From Orientia tsutsugamushi str. Boryong (lineage in GTDB: Bacteria; Pseudomonadota; Alphaproteobacteria; Rickettsiales; Rickettsiaceae), in assembly GCF_000063545.1 (NCBI RefSeq), contig NC_009488.1, positions 496,001 to 560,000 of the forward strand: DNA of 64,000 nt. Reading direction: 5' to 3'. Below are positions 8,635 to 18,339 of the stretch, one piece after another. A program made the position numbers and the translations under genes. A model generated the notes under the pieces. That model was not told the DNA's origin. It saw nothing but the letters and a program-made list of their open reading frames with translations, and ran no database searches. The number at the start of each line of letters is the position of its first letter. Position 1 is the stretch's first letter.

Positions 8635-8970
8635 TTACTTGCCAACTTTTTTGCCCAAAAGCCTTGGATATCCTAATGGAGCTGGCAATAAACCTTTAGC
8701 TACTAAAAAACTTTTTAGCAAAAAATTCTCAGATACCTTCTTAATTTTCTTAAAGCAATAACATAGAGCAATTCCTCCAACCATAAAGGCTAGGCCTAAT
8801 TTAGCATGCCTGCTGTTTAGTAGTACAATTCCTGGAGCTACTCCAGCTAGCACTACTCCCCATTCGTCAATGCTCAAACCCATATACTTCAACGGCCTCG
8901 ATAATGCCCAACATAATTTTTGATTTTGTATAATTACCTTCAGCCTCAATTGTAGCATGAGATTTCTCAT
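8635..8970 (-). CDS. traL: Conjugal transfer protein TraL
   Basis: 111 residues. The C-terminal half carries two hydrophobic segments (VVLAGVAPGIVLL and LGLAFMVGGIALCYCF) and the typical SIDEWGVVLAG and LPAPLGYPRLLGKKVGK ending of TraL, a small inner-membrane protein of F-type conjugation systems. It is the first gene of the minus-strand tra run, as in other RAGEs, and the integrase lies upstream. The frame is intact. Confidence 0.8.
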   Translation of the reverse strand: MRNLMLQLRLKVIIQNQKLCWALSRPLKYMGLSIDEWGVVLAGVAPGIVLLNSRHAKLGLAFMVGGIALCYCFKKIKKVSENFLLKSFLVAKGLLPAPLGYPRLLGKKVGK

Positions 8971-9061
8971 TCTGCTACTGCGATTTTCAAAAATTTACAA
9001 AATCTAATGTAGAGTAACTACTTAGCTAAGTTGTTGTCAATTTTTCTTCTCCGCAACTTAA

Positions 9062-10349
9062 TTATGGCACTATTCCAGATAGTATCTCGTTCAAACAAAC
9101 ATTGGTACCGAATATACTCAGCATATTTTCGACAACTTTATTTGTAGCAATTGTTGCCTTATCTAAACTATGTATAGTATAAATTTTAGTTATATTAGTA
9201 TTACTATGTCCTAATATTTGAGATATTGTATCTAGTGTTTCACCATTATTTTTCATCCAAGTTGCAAACGTTCTTCTAAGATCATGTATTGTTACATTCT
9301 GTATTCCGGCTTTTTTTCGAATCTTAGCCCATGCTCGATGCATTGTTGAACTTGATATGTGTTTACTATTGTCTGCTGAACTTGGCAATACCCATTCACT
9401 TTTTGAGCATAGTTTTCTGGTTTGCAATACTTCTATTAATTTATCAGCTAACCCTATATATAGAGTTTTACCATTTTTACTCTTAGTTTTTGGTATACAC
9501 CATATTTTTTCGCTAAGGCTTATCTCGTCCCATCTCATTCCTGATACATTACTTTTACGTGCTGCAGTGAATAAACTTATAAATGTAAAAATTTTTCCTG
9601 ATCGTTCTGCTCGCTTTTGCGATTCTGTTAATTGACTATTTCCCTTTTCTTTTAGCACGGCCATAAGTCTTCTCATTTCTTCATTTGTTACATATCTAGA
9701 TCTTGATTCTTGTGCTTGTGCCTTTTTATTCCACATACAGGATTCTTTTCTAATAATCCCCACTCTATAGCCTTATTAAATATAGGGCTTAACAGTTTTA
9801 GAATACTGTTTGCTGTTACATAGTGTTTCTTTGCTGTTTTTTCGTCAAAAAGCTTCTGAATATCTTCTTTGGTAATCTCAGATATCTTTGTATTGTATAA
9901 AGATTCTAGATATCTCTTTACTCTTTGAGCCATTATTTTCCAACTTTTATGATAAAGACTACTATATTCAGTATATTTTACATGCACCTGTCCGAATGTT
10001 AGTTCATTCTTTAATTTAAGCCTCTTCTCTCTTTTTTCTCTTCTTTCTTTATTTATCTTCCGTCTTTCATCCATTGGATTTATTCCTTTAGCAATATCAC
10101 TTTTTAACTGCTGTATCTTTTTTCTAGCTTCTGCTACCGTTAGATCTGGAAAATCTCCTATTTTTATTTTTTATAATACATGCCATTAATGTTTATTCAT
10201 AAATATAGTCTTCTAAATCCAGTATATGATATTATAAACAGTAAGTTCCTTTGTGTTATATCTCTAAACTTGATTATTTTTTCTTCTTTGGTTGGTACTT
10301 TTATTTTATTTAATGCTGCTTGTGTAAATTTAAATACTTTTACTGGCAT
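9062..10349 (-). pseudogene. RAGE tyrosine integrase, at least two frameshifts
   Basis: Three frames form one P4-type integrase. From ATG 10349 the arm-binding domain starts (MPVKVFKFTQAALNKIKVPTK...ISYTGFRRLYL), breaks near 10160-10190, resumes as IGDFPDLTVAEARKKIQQLK...GINPMDERRK with the core-binding domain to NPVCGIKRHK, and shifts again near 9700-9760 into SRSRYVTNEEMRRLM and the catalytic domain. That domain keeps Arg (TAARKSNV), HDLRRTFATWM, and the nucleophile Tyr in ILGHSNTNITKIYTIHS. The gene lies at the RAGE end, its start toward the tRNA-Val 3' end. It is inactive as it stands. Confidence 0.85.
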
Positions 10350-10926
10350 ATTTATCACCCTTCATTAATTTAAAATTGAAGTAATTAAATAATAACTTAT
10401 TAATTTTTAAAATTAGCTTAAACTTATAGTCTGTAGTATGGTTTTTATTGAATAGCAAATACTTTTGTAAAAATAAAAAATATTTTTAAGCGACGTTATC
10501 AATTGAAGGTTACTCTAAGCTTATCAACTATAAATTCAAGTTGCTGGATTAAAAATTAGCACTTCAACTAGCCAAATATTAGACATAAATTTACGTTATA
10601 TTTCCGCAATTAACATCAAGATATTATTGTCATATTGACAAATAATATTAATACAGCTACAGTTAAATTCATGTATCAACTCAAACGAGAATAAACTACA
10701 TAGCAGATTTTATAAAGCTTATAAAGCTCATAATAGCTCTTAATCTAACTTATTTCTTCTAGTTAGTTAAATCATCTTAAACATGAAAGGATGTTAGGAT
10801 ACATTTCTAATTTTGTTCTTTCAACAGCCAGCTCATTTATTCTTCATATCTCACACAAAATCAAGTATTACATTTAATACAAAGTACAATATTATGAATG
10901 CTAAGATACAACTAATGATAGTATTA
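10350..10926. other. Gene-free spacer between integrase and tRNA-Val
   Basis: About 580 bases of AT-rich sequence. I see no coding frame with family resemblance. It would hold the attachment region of the integrated element if the tRNA-Val gene is the target, but I find no clear repeat of the tRNA 3' end within the window. Confidence 0.4.
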
Positions 10927-11002
10927 TGGTGGGCGATGACAGACTTGAACTGCCGACTTTCTCGGTGTAAACGAGATGCTCTACCAACTGAACTAATCGC
11001 CC
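10927..11002 (-). tRNA. tRNA-Val (UAC)
   Basis: Read on the minus strand: acceptor GGGCGAT pairs with ATCGCCC, D arm TTCAGTTGGTAGAGC, anticodon stem and loop CTCGTTTACACCGAG with anticodon TAC, T arm with GTTCAAGTC, and an encoded ACCA end. 76 nt. Its 3' end points to the integrase relic 580 bases away, the arrangement expected for a tRNA used as integration site. Confidence 0.93.
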
Positions 11003-11104
11003 ATGTACTAAAGTGACTTTTGTGATAGCTTTAGCAATAAAAACCTTCACAAAACCTCAATACTGCTAATTGTATGGTTTAATACAGAAATCTAGTTAGC
11101 ACGG

Positions 11105-11176
11105 AGCGGATGATGGGAATTGAACCCACGACTTTTACCTTGGCAAAGTAACGCTCTACCACTGAGCTACATCCGC
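11105..11176 (-). tRNA. tRNA-Gly (GCC)
   Basis: Minus strand: acceptor GCGGATG with CATCCGC, D arm AGCTCAGTGGTAGAGC, anticodon loop CTTTGCCAA with anticodon GCC, T arm GGGTTCAATTCCC. 72 nt, with no encoded CCA (the next bases are CCG). It lies 102 bases upstream of tRNA-Val on the same strand. Confidence 0.93.
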
Positions 11177-11347
11177 ATTCTAATGCATAATGCCATAAGA
11201 ATACAGACAAGTAGTAGAAAGTGCAAGTAATAAAAATAATTTTATACATAAATTTAGAATAATGAATACTTGCTGTTACACGATAATACTATTTTCCGGT
11301 TATAATATGATATAATTATGTAAGAATATATTAAGATACTATAAACA

Positions 11348-11715
11348 ATTATATTATACCTGTCTCGTCTTTTTTCAGATAATGCATTAATACAGCTAAT
11401 GGTAGCAACATTCTAGGGCACAGTTGTATTATTCTACTATAGTAGTATCCTTTATACTTATGACGCATGTAATATAGATAATAATTTTTAAAATCCTTGC
11501 ATTGTAACAAATAAAAATATATCACTAATTGTTAATAACTCAGCTAAGGATAACTTTCTATCTTTGTTTCTTTGATTATTACTTGGTATTAATCTCTTTT
11601 TTCAACTTTCTTGATATATCTTGCATAAATTATCTATTAAATAGTATACTGTTATAATACATTTTTTCATGTTGAGTTATTTTATTTTTATTTAAATTTT
11701 TCTTTATAACTCAAC
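11348..11715 (-). mobile_element. Relic of IS982-like element (5' part)
   Basis: On the minus strand this stretch matches the first 360 or so bases of the IS982-like element at 43.3 kb, from GTTGAGTTATAAA through the start codon to the LPLAVLMHYL region of the transposase. The start reads ATGAAAAAATGT, which is in frame (MKKCIITVYYLIDN), unlike the 43-kb copy with one A fewer. Internal indels and the missing 3' two thirds make it dead. Confidence 0.75.
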
Positions 11716-12238
11716 TGGTTATAAAGTTATTTTTTTGCTACCTTATACTAATGATCATTCCTAGCTAAAGAATTAAAAATCAAACCAAGCATCTTTTTTA
11801 TCTAAATCATTCTTGATATATAGTTCTTCTTTTAAATGTTATATGAAGAAATTGAGTTTCCAACTATGGTGCTCTATAACTCTATACCTCTACTATAAGA
11901 AAACTCTCTTGCTAATTTTGGAGCAAATATATACTCCTATACTTAACTCTTGCAAAGCATTTGTACCGTAAATAAAATTATATTCTTTTTCCTCCATTCT
12001 TTCACCTAGCATTCTTTGATATAAGCCATATTCACACATTCTAAAAGAATGATCATAAAGATCAAGAGATTTATCCATAAGAATTAAAGGTTTAGTTTCA
12101 TAAAACTTATTTGATAATTTTTTGTTTTTTTTTATTATTTTATATTCTTATATTATTTTGCTTTGTTAAGTTTAATACTTGCATCCTTTATAACTCTTCT
12201 TAAGTCCTACATCAAGTCATATACTGCTTTTCTATATT
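11716..12238. other. Gene-free spacer
   Basis: Just right of the IS982 relic is a stretch shared with 21.5 and 38.6 kb (GGTTATAAAGTTATTTTT), part of an IS630-like end. A frame of 61 residues at 11893-12078 (minus) has no recognisable motif and no convincing start signal. Nothing else is supported. Confidence 0.4.
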
Positions 12239-12345
12239 AGACCTCTTTCGAAACTGGTTAAGGTAGATCAAAATTATAAATGTCAGAGATCAAATTAAAA
12301 CTATGTGAGTAGACCTAACCAATTGCTCAATTAGGCCCCTCCTCA

Positions 12346-12378
12346 GAACCGGACTTGCAGAATTACCGCATCCGGCTC
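12346..12378 (-). ncRNA. Group II intron catalytic domain V
   Basis: GAGCCGGATGCGG followed by a short loop and the complement ending GTCCGGTTC forms the 33-nt domain V hairpin with its two-base bulge; domain VI follows to the 3' splice site. These are the most conserved bases of the ribozyme, and they look intact, so self-splicing may persist. Confidence 0.85.
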
Positions 12379-12604
12379 TCAAAAATAAGATAAGCATTAT
12401 GCCTTATTTGTTGTCTAGAACATTGAGACAATCTTTCCAATTTTAGGAAAATTTACTCTTTTAAGTATCTCGGTTAGTCTTTTCCAATTCATCTTACGTT
12501 TTCCTCCCATTCTATTAAACCAGTTATATATTGCCCGTTTACTTTGGTTGATAAATGAACTTACTCGTCTTTTATTATCAGATATACCATGATAGTTGAT
12601 CCAT

Positions 12605-13771
12605 TCACCTAATAACTCTAATGACTTGTGATAATGTTTGTGTTTTATCTTGCTTGTTTAGCTGACTACGCAAATATTTTCTCAGTCCTTTCAGTTTCTC
12701 AGTAAAACGATCTCTCCTTGAGGTATATTTTAGTCTCCATGTTATGCCAAATCTTGATTTTCTCCAATAGCAAGTAAATCCAAGAAAATTATAACTTGCG
12801 ATCTTCCTGCATTGTTGGGCTAAATTTGCAGCATGGTCTCTACCAGATTTTATCATTTGTGATTTAGCTTCATTGATATTTAGCCCATACTTATTTAACC
12901 TTTTAGGCAAAACATCATAAAACCTTTTCGCATCTGCTTCCCTTTCAAAGACAAATACCATATCGTCGCAGTACCTCACCATTCCTGTTTGTCCCATTAA
13001 GTTTTCTTTGCTGATTTTTGCAAACCAGCTATCTATAACATAATGCAGAAAGACATTTGCCAGAATTGGTGAAACTATTGATCCTTGACGACAACCTTCT
13101 TTGTTAGTAACTATAGTACCATTTTCTATGATTGGTGTTTCAATCAGTTTCATAACTAGTCTTAGAAATTTCTTGTCAGATATTCTCTTTCTTAGAAATT
13201 CCATCAACTCACAATGCTTGATTGTATTGAAACACTTTGTTATATCAATCTCTACTATAGCCCCTTTATTGAAGTTATACGTAAGTCTATTTAACTCCCT
13301 TAAAGCGTCGTGTGCATTTAATTTAGGTCGAAATCCATATGAATACTTTAAGAATATTTGCTCAAACACAGAGTTTAATATCTTGCTTACTGTAGACTCG
13401 ATTATCTTATCTTCAAAACATGATATTATCAAAGGTCTTTTGCCTCCATCTTCTTTTGGAATTTCCGTTATTCGTGCAGGTTTAGCCTGATATTTCCCAT
13501 TGCAAATTCTAGTAAGAAGCGAGAGCAGATTTGCTTTCAACTTCTTACCATAATCCTCTTTGGTTATACCATCTATTCCTATCGCTTTCTTGCTATCGAG
13601 TTCCTTATATTGTTCTTCTAATATCTTTAAATCAATGATATGTCCAAGATTATTAAACTTTATGTCTTGATTTAGATTATTAAACTTTATGTCTTGATTT
13701 TTCGATGATAGCAACTTTATACGCTCAAGTTTCGTTAACCATGTATTTCTGTCTATGCTGTGTACAGCCAT
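12605..13771 (-). CDS. Group II intron reverse transcriptase, maturase domain shifted out of frame
   Basis: 388 residues. RT blocks are present: EIPKEDGGKRPLIISCFEDKI, YGFRPKLNAHDAL, VEIDITKCFNTI, GCRQGSIVSPILANVFLHYV, and the catalytic MVRYCDDMVFVF (YxDD). The frame ends LSQVIRVIR-stop, but in another frame the downstream DNA reads KSLELLGEWINYHGISDN...AIYNWFNRMGGKRK, the conserved thumb/domain X of maturases, down to about 12430. A single indel near 12630-12650 therefore splits RT from maturase. No HNH endonuclease domain is seen. A short direct duplication (KFNNLNQDIKFNNLG) lies near residue 35. Both intron copies share the frameshift. Confidence 0.85.
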   Translation of the reverse strand: MAVHSIDRNTWLTKLERIKLLSSKNQDIKFNNLNQDIKFNNLGHIIDLKILEEQYKELDSKKAIGIDGITKEDYGKKLKANLLSLLTRICNGKYQAKPARITEIPKEDGGKRPLIISCFEDKIIESTVSKILNSVFEQIFLKYSYGFRPKLNAHDALRELNRLTYNFNKGAIVEIDITKCFNTIKHCELMEFLRKRISDKKFLRLVMKLIETPIIENGTIVTNKEGCRQGSIVSPILANVFLHYVIDSWFAKISKENLMGQTGMVRYCDDMVFVFEREADAKRFYDVLPKRLNKYGLNINEAKSQMIKSGRDHAANLAQQCRKIASYNFLGFTCYWRKSRFGITWRLKYTSRRDRFTEKLKGLRKYLRSQLNKQDKTQTLSQVIRVIR

Positions 13772-14263
13772 TGTTTCCCTCTTGCATTCTTACTTTTCTG
13801 CTAACCCTTTGCTCCACCCACATTACTAGGTTTCATCACTACTATGGCTAACTCAGCCATCCTTACACCATCTCCAAAGCCTTATGTTTCATCACTTGTA
13901 CTTTGAATACTTACTTAATTACGTAAGAGTTATAAGGACTTCTCAAGTTGTGTCATTAATCTTTACAAACTCGCTGACGCCTGCGACCCCGGTGGTTGAA
14001 AATTTTTGGGTTTTTTTTTACTAGTTTGACCTCCAATCTTCTTTTGCCTACTATGTAGTCTAACATATCGGCTTCCACTATATAAGCCTTTCGGGGATAT
14101 CACGTTCACCATTTGGTTTCGGCTCGAATGTTTCACTGTCTACGCTTTACTACTGTCGTTACCTTCAGCAGCACAAGACTCGCTATACGGTGGATCTAGC
14201 TTCTCCTTCCATAACTGGACTTTCACCAGTAAGATTAATTCACCTTTTCTTGACGCACAGACC

Positions 14264-15035
14264 GAATCTTTTACGTCTATTTCGATATTTATCAGAAATA
14301 ATTTTGAACTGTTTTAGCATACCGATAACGGTTTCATTCACAACCCTTTCTCCTGCTAATCTAGGATTATTCTTTTTATCATTTTTAGTTAAAGGATTTT
14401 TCTTGCTTTTTTTCTTTGGTAATTCAGAATTATTGTGAATTTTTTGTATACCTTGATATCCTGTATCAGTAATCGCTTTAACCTTAGGATGAATAAGAAT
14501 TTTGGATTCCTTAAATAATCTAAAGTCATGCTTTTTACCGTTAGAAAAATCTGTATATATTACTTAGTGTGTTTGCTTGTCTACCACTATTTGAGTTTTT
14601 AGTGTATGTCTTTTCTTCTTTTCTGAATAATAGAATTTTTGTTTTTTTTAGGTCTTTCTATAGGACTCTCAGTAGCATCAATCAAGACTACTTCATAATT
14701 CATATCGCTCTTCATTAGAGCTTTACGACCTGGAAGAGCAAAGTTTGGGTGTTTAACTAGGGCATCTTCTACCCATTTTACAGCTTTATATGCTGAACTT
14801 TCACTAATCCCATAGTTCTGACCTATATGGAAATAAGTGCGGTATTCTCTAAGGTATTCTAAGACCATCAGCAACTGTTCATCCAAATTGAGCTATTTTT
14901 ACACACACATTTTGATTTCTTAAGACAATCAGCTTGCCTAAAAATATCCACCATCTTTGAGAATGTTCCCTTCCTTACCACTGTTAATCAACGAAATTTT
15001 TCATCCTTTATAATTTTTAATCTGATCGAATTTCA
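14264..15035 (-). pseudogene. IS5-family transposase of copy 2, interrupted by intron
   Basis: Starts at ATG 15035 (MKFDQIKNYK) and runs through orfA (14599-14886 is its longest open part, with the helix-turn-helix and LIDATESPIE) and orfB up to the exon end GATTCGGTCT; the last 20 or so codons lie beyond the intron, down to about 12256. The slippery run is CCTAAAAAAAAC. Several indels and stops make it inactive. Confidence 0.8.
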
Positions 15036-15244
15036 TTATTACTTCAAATCAGATCTTTATAACACTATTCTACATCATTCTCTAGTTTCGAAAGAAATCT
15101 ATTATATTTTACACAAATAGCTATAAGTAAAATAAAGCCATAAAAAGAAAAAAGAGATGTGTACAGAGATACTAAAGACAAAGATTTATTTCTATAAGAA
15201 GTATTGTGTGGCGGGACTAAAACACTTTATTTAGGAATAACAAT

Positions 15245-16150
15245 AGACCTCTTTCGAAACTGGTTAAGGTAGTTCAAAATTATAAATGCCAGAGATCAAA
15301 TTAAATCTAAGACCGAATCTTTTACGTCTATTTCGATATTTGTCAGCAATAATTTTGAACCGTTTTAGCATAGCAATAACGTTTTCATTGACAACTCTTT
15401 TTCCTGCTAACCTACGATTATTCTTTTTATCATTTTTAGTTAAAGGATTTTTCTTGCTTTTTTTCTTTGGTAATTCAGAATTATTGTGAATTTTTTGTAT
15501 ACCTTGATATCCTATATCAGTAATCGCTTTAATCTTAGGATGGATAAGAATTTTGGATTCCTTAAATAATCTAAAGTCATGTTTTTTACCGTTAGAAAAA
15601 TCTGTACATATTACTTGGTGTGTTTTCTTGTCTACGACTATTTGAGTCTTTAGTGTATGCCTTTTCTTCTTTCCTGAATAATAGAATTTTTGTTTTTTTG
15701 GGTCTTTCTATTGGACTCTCAGTAGCATCAATCAAGACTACTTCATAATTCATATCGCTATTCATTAGAGCTTTACGACCTGGAAGAGCAAAGTTTGGGT
15801 GTTTAACTAAGGTGTCTTCTACCCATTTTACAGCTTTATATGCTGAACTTTCACTAATCCCATAGTTCTGACCTATATGAAAATAAGTACGGTATTCTCT
15901 AAGGTATTCTAAGGCCATCAATAACTGTTCCTCCAAATTGAGCTTATTTTTACGCCCTCCTTTTGATTTCTTAACACCATCAGCTTTCCTCAAAATATCC
16001 ACCATCTTTGAGAATGTTCCCTTCCTTACTACTGTTAATCGACGAAATTTTTCATCCTTTAACTCTTTAATCTGATCTAATTTCATTATTACTTCAAATC
16101 AGATTTTTATAACACCATTTTACATCATTGTATAGTTTCGAAAGAAGTCT
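15245..16150 (-). mobile_element. IS5-family element, copy 3
   Basis: 906 bp, same inverted ends, target duplication AAT on both sides, 145 bp from copy 2 in the same orientation. It contains an uninterrupted version of the intron target site. Its slippery run has 7 A instead of 8. Confidence 0.9.
15264..16086 (-). pseudogene. IS5-family transposase, A7 at frameshift site
   Basis: OrfA is complete from MKLDQIKELKDEKF with helix-turn-helix and LIDATESPIERP, but with CCCAAAAAAAC the frame runs into KKTKILLFRKEEKAY and stops at 15592. The usual -1 slip no longer leads into orfB, which follows without a start codon (GTC replaces GTG) but otherwise looks intact through ISGIYNFELP. Probably inactive in cis; alternative slippage on A7 cannot be excluded. 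Confidence 0.8.
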
Positions 16151-16184
16151 AATTAAAGATACCGTGTTAAGAATCAAGAAAAGA

Positions 16185-16231
16185 AATAATAATTTTATAA
16201 AAAAGATGTAAGTTTTTATAAAATTATTATT
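16185..16231. terminator. 19-bp perfect hairpin at the end of the IS110-type gene
   Basis: AATAATAATTTTATAAAAA pairs perfectly with its complement around a 9-base loop. It overlaps the last codons of the IS110-type transposase. It could be a terminator or a structured end used by the element; its A+T-only stem makes the thermodynamic strength modest. Confidence 0.5.
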
Positions 16232-16823
16232 TTTGCTGGATTGAAACATTAGGATTAAAAGGAGAATTATGCTTCAAAACGCCATAAATAATATGTAGTA
16301 ACTTACGCATAGCAGCAGTAAGGATAAGCATTTTGGGTTTACCAGTGTTAGATAAACGTTGAGAAAAATGCTTGATAATACAATTATGTCTTAAGGCAGA
16401 CATAGCAGGCATATAAAAAGACTTACGTAGATCTGAATTACCAGTTCTAGAGATTCTACTAGCGCCACGCACAGAACTACCAGATTGACGATGCTTAGGA
16501 TTAAGACCTACAAAAGCTACAACTTGTTTAGCAGAACTAAATTTCTCAATATCTGCTAAAAAAGCCAGAACTATAGCTTGTGTTTTTGCTCCTATACCTG
16601 GTATTGATTCAAGTAACATAGCTTTATTGTGAAGATCTTTGTTATTTTTAATATGGTCATTGATTAGTTGTTCAATTTCTTTAATTTGTGTTCCAAGAAA
16701 TTCAATGTGCATTTGAATATTATTAGCAATTGCTTTAGAAGCTCCTTCTAATCTATTTGTTTCTTGTGTTTTATGCTTAATTAAAACATTCAGGCGATTA
16801 ACCAGCTGCTGTAGTTCTTGAAT

Positions 16824-17729
16824 AGACTTCTTTCGAAACTATACAATGATGTAAAATGGTGTTATAAAAATCTGATTTGAAGTAATAATGAAATTAGATC
16901 AGATTAAAGAGTTAAAGGATGAAAAATTTCGTCGATTAACAGTAGTAAGGAAGTGAACATTCTCAAAGATGGTGGATATTTTGAGGAAAGCTGATGGTGT
17001 TAAGAAATCAAAAGGAGGGCGTAAAAATAAGCTCAATTTGGAGGAACAGTTATTGATGGCCTTAGAATACCTTAGAGAATACCGTACTTATTTTCATATA
17101 GGTCAGAACTATGGGATTAGTGAAAGTTCAGCATATAAAGCTGTTAAATGGGTAGAAAACACCTTAGTTAAACACCAAAACTTTGCTCTTTCAAGTCGTA
17201 AAACTCTAATGAAGAGTGATATGAATTATGAAGTAGTCTTGATTGATGCTACTGAGAGTCCTATAGAAAGACTCAAAAAAACAAAAATTCTATTATTCAA
17301 AAAAGAAGAAAAGGCATACACTAAAAACTCAAATAGTGGTAGACAAGAAAACGCACCAAGTAATATGCACAGATTTTTCTAACGGTAAAAAACATGACTT
17401 TAGATTATTTAATGAATCCAAAATTCTTATCCATCCTAAGGTTAAAGCGATTACTGATACAGGATATCAAAGTATACAAAAAATTCACAATAATTCTGCA
17501 TTACCAAAGAAAAAAAGCAAGAAAAATCCTTTAACTAAAAATGATAAAAAGAATAATCGTAGGTTAGCAGGAGAAAGAGTTGTCAATGAAAATGTTATTG
17601 GTATGCTAAAACGGTTCAAAATTATTGCTGACAAATATCGAAATAGACGTAAAAGATTCGGTCTTAGATTTAATTTGATCTCTGGCATTTATAATTTTGA
17701 ACTACCTTAACCAGTTTCGAAAGAGGTCT
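16824..17729 (+). mobile_element. IS5-family element, copy 4, inside IS110-type gene
   Basis: 906 bp with the usual inverted ends and target duplication AAT. It lies in opposite orientation to the host transposase gene. Intron target site present and empty. Confidence 0.9.
16888..17710 (+). pseudogene. IS5-family transposase, stop in orfA and A7 run
   Basis: From ATG 16888 the frame meets TGA where other copies have KG (VVRK-stop-TFSKM), so the open part begins at ATG 16969. The slippery run is CTCAAAAAAAC (7 A). OrfB (17336-17710, DKKTHQVICTDFSNG...ITDTGYQS...VNENVIGML...YNFELP) is complete. The protein cannot be made as a fusion without repair. Confidence 0.8.
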
Positions 17730-18339
17730 AATATAATGCGGCTGTGGATACCATGCTTCCTGTTTCATTGCTTTGCAAAAATCTGCTATTAATACACTGT
17801 CTGCTTTATCTGTTTTTGTACGACTAAGTTTACTCATTGCAAAACCTTTAATACGAGCAGGATTTACTACACTCACTTTATAGCCATAATCGTACAGATA
17901 TTTCGCTAAGCTTTTCCAGTAGATACATGTTGCTTCCATACAAACATGTCCAGTTTCTCTGCTTTTTAACCATGTTACTAATTTGTTAAATCCTTCAGAA
18001 TTATTATTAAATTTTCTTGTTTGAACTTTATGATTAATTAACACAGCGGCATCAAATGTCTCTTTAGAAATATCAATTCCTACAATTATACTATTCATAA
18101 TCACCAAATTTTATGTTAAATATCTCAAAACCAACCTTGTAAATACAGGCTTTTTTGCCTAAGAATACCGTCCGGTTTTTAGTTAAAAAAGATAGTTACT
18201 TATCTAAAATTCAGGCTAGTAGCCTTAGGAGCATAACTGTATACTAGCTTTCTTTTGTGCTATTGCTATAATCTTTTATTTTATTGCAATTTCACTTATT
18301 TTTATCATACAAGGAGTATATAGAAAAATTAAGTTATGG

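Larger units (their letters stand above)
12305..14258 (-). mobile_element. Group II intron, copy 1
   Basis: On the minus strand the intron begins GTGCGTCAAGAAAAGG right after exon GATTCGGTCT and ends ...GGTCTACTCAC before exon sequence matching TTTAATTTGATCTC. The GUGYG 5' end, AY 3' end, a canonical domain V and an internal reverse transcriptase make the call firm. The 3' boundary is uncertain by about three bases. Comparison with empty IS5-like copies (GGTCT-TAGATTTAATTT) fixes the insertion site. The 5' ribozyme part also contains GTGAAAGTCCAG-like exon-binding loops. Copy 2 at 40906-42859 appears identical. Confidence 0.9.
12239..15100 (-). mobile_element. IS5-family element, copy 2, carrying a group II intron
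   Basis: AGACCTCTTTCGAAACTGG at 12239 and the inverted left end at 15100 bound a 2862-bp unit with target duplication ATT. Removing the intron at 12305-14258 leaves about 908 bp, the length of the other copies. The intron lies in the transposase 3' coding part in the same direction as the gene, so splicing would restore the frame there. The transposase is otherwise ruined: TAA in orfB (DKQTH-stop), a mutated basic region near 14895, and orfA starting only at 14886 in the longest frame. Confidence 0.88.
16227..18107 (-). pseudogene. IS110-family transposase split by IS5-like copy 4
   Basis: The N-terminal half (18107 to about 17733) reads MNSIIVGIDISKETFDAAVL with the DEDD catalytic start (GIDISK), CMEATCIYWKSLAKYL and SRTKTDKADSVLIADF. 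The C-terminal half (to 16227) has LLESIPGIGAKTQAIVLAFL and VAFVGLNPKHRQSGSS...ISRTGNSDLRK, the Transposase_20 domain. Taking out the IS5-like element and one AAT gives a seamless PHYIQELQQLVNRL junction, so the gene was intact when hit. About 320 residues when rejoined, normal for IS110. A piece of the same family lies at 27.5 kb. Confidence 0.88.

Noticed and set aside
11893-12078. 61-residue minus-strand frame (MDKSLDLYDHSF...)
   Set aside because: No recognisable motif and located in AT-rich debris; chance frame cannot be excluded.
13101-13490. 129-residue frame antisense to the intron reverse transcriptase (also 41702-42091)
   Set aside because: The opposite strand has all RT motifs; this frame has no motif or start signal.
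17485-17688. Repeated 67-residue hydrophobic frames (MPEIKLNLRPNLLRLFRY...) at 2084, 15286, 17485, 36097 and similar sites
   Set aside because: They are antisense to orfB of the IS5-like transposase and recur only because the element does.
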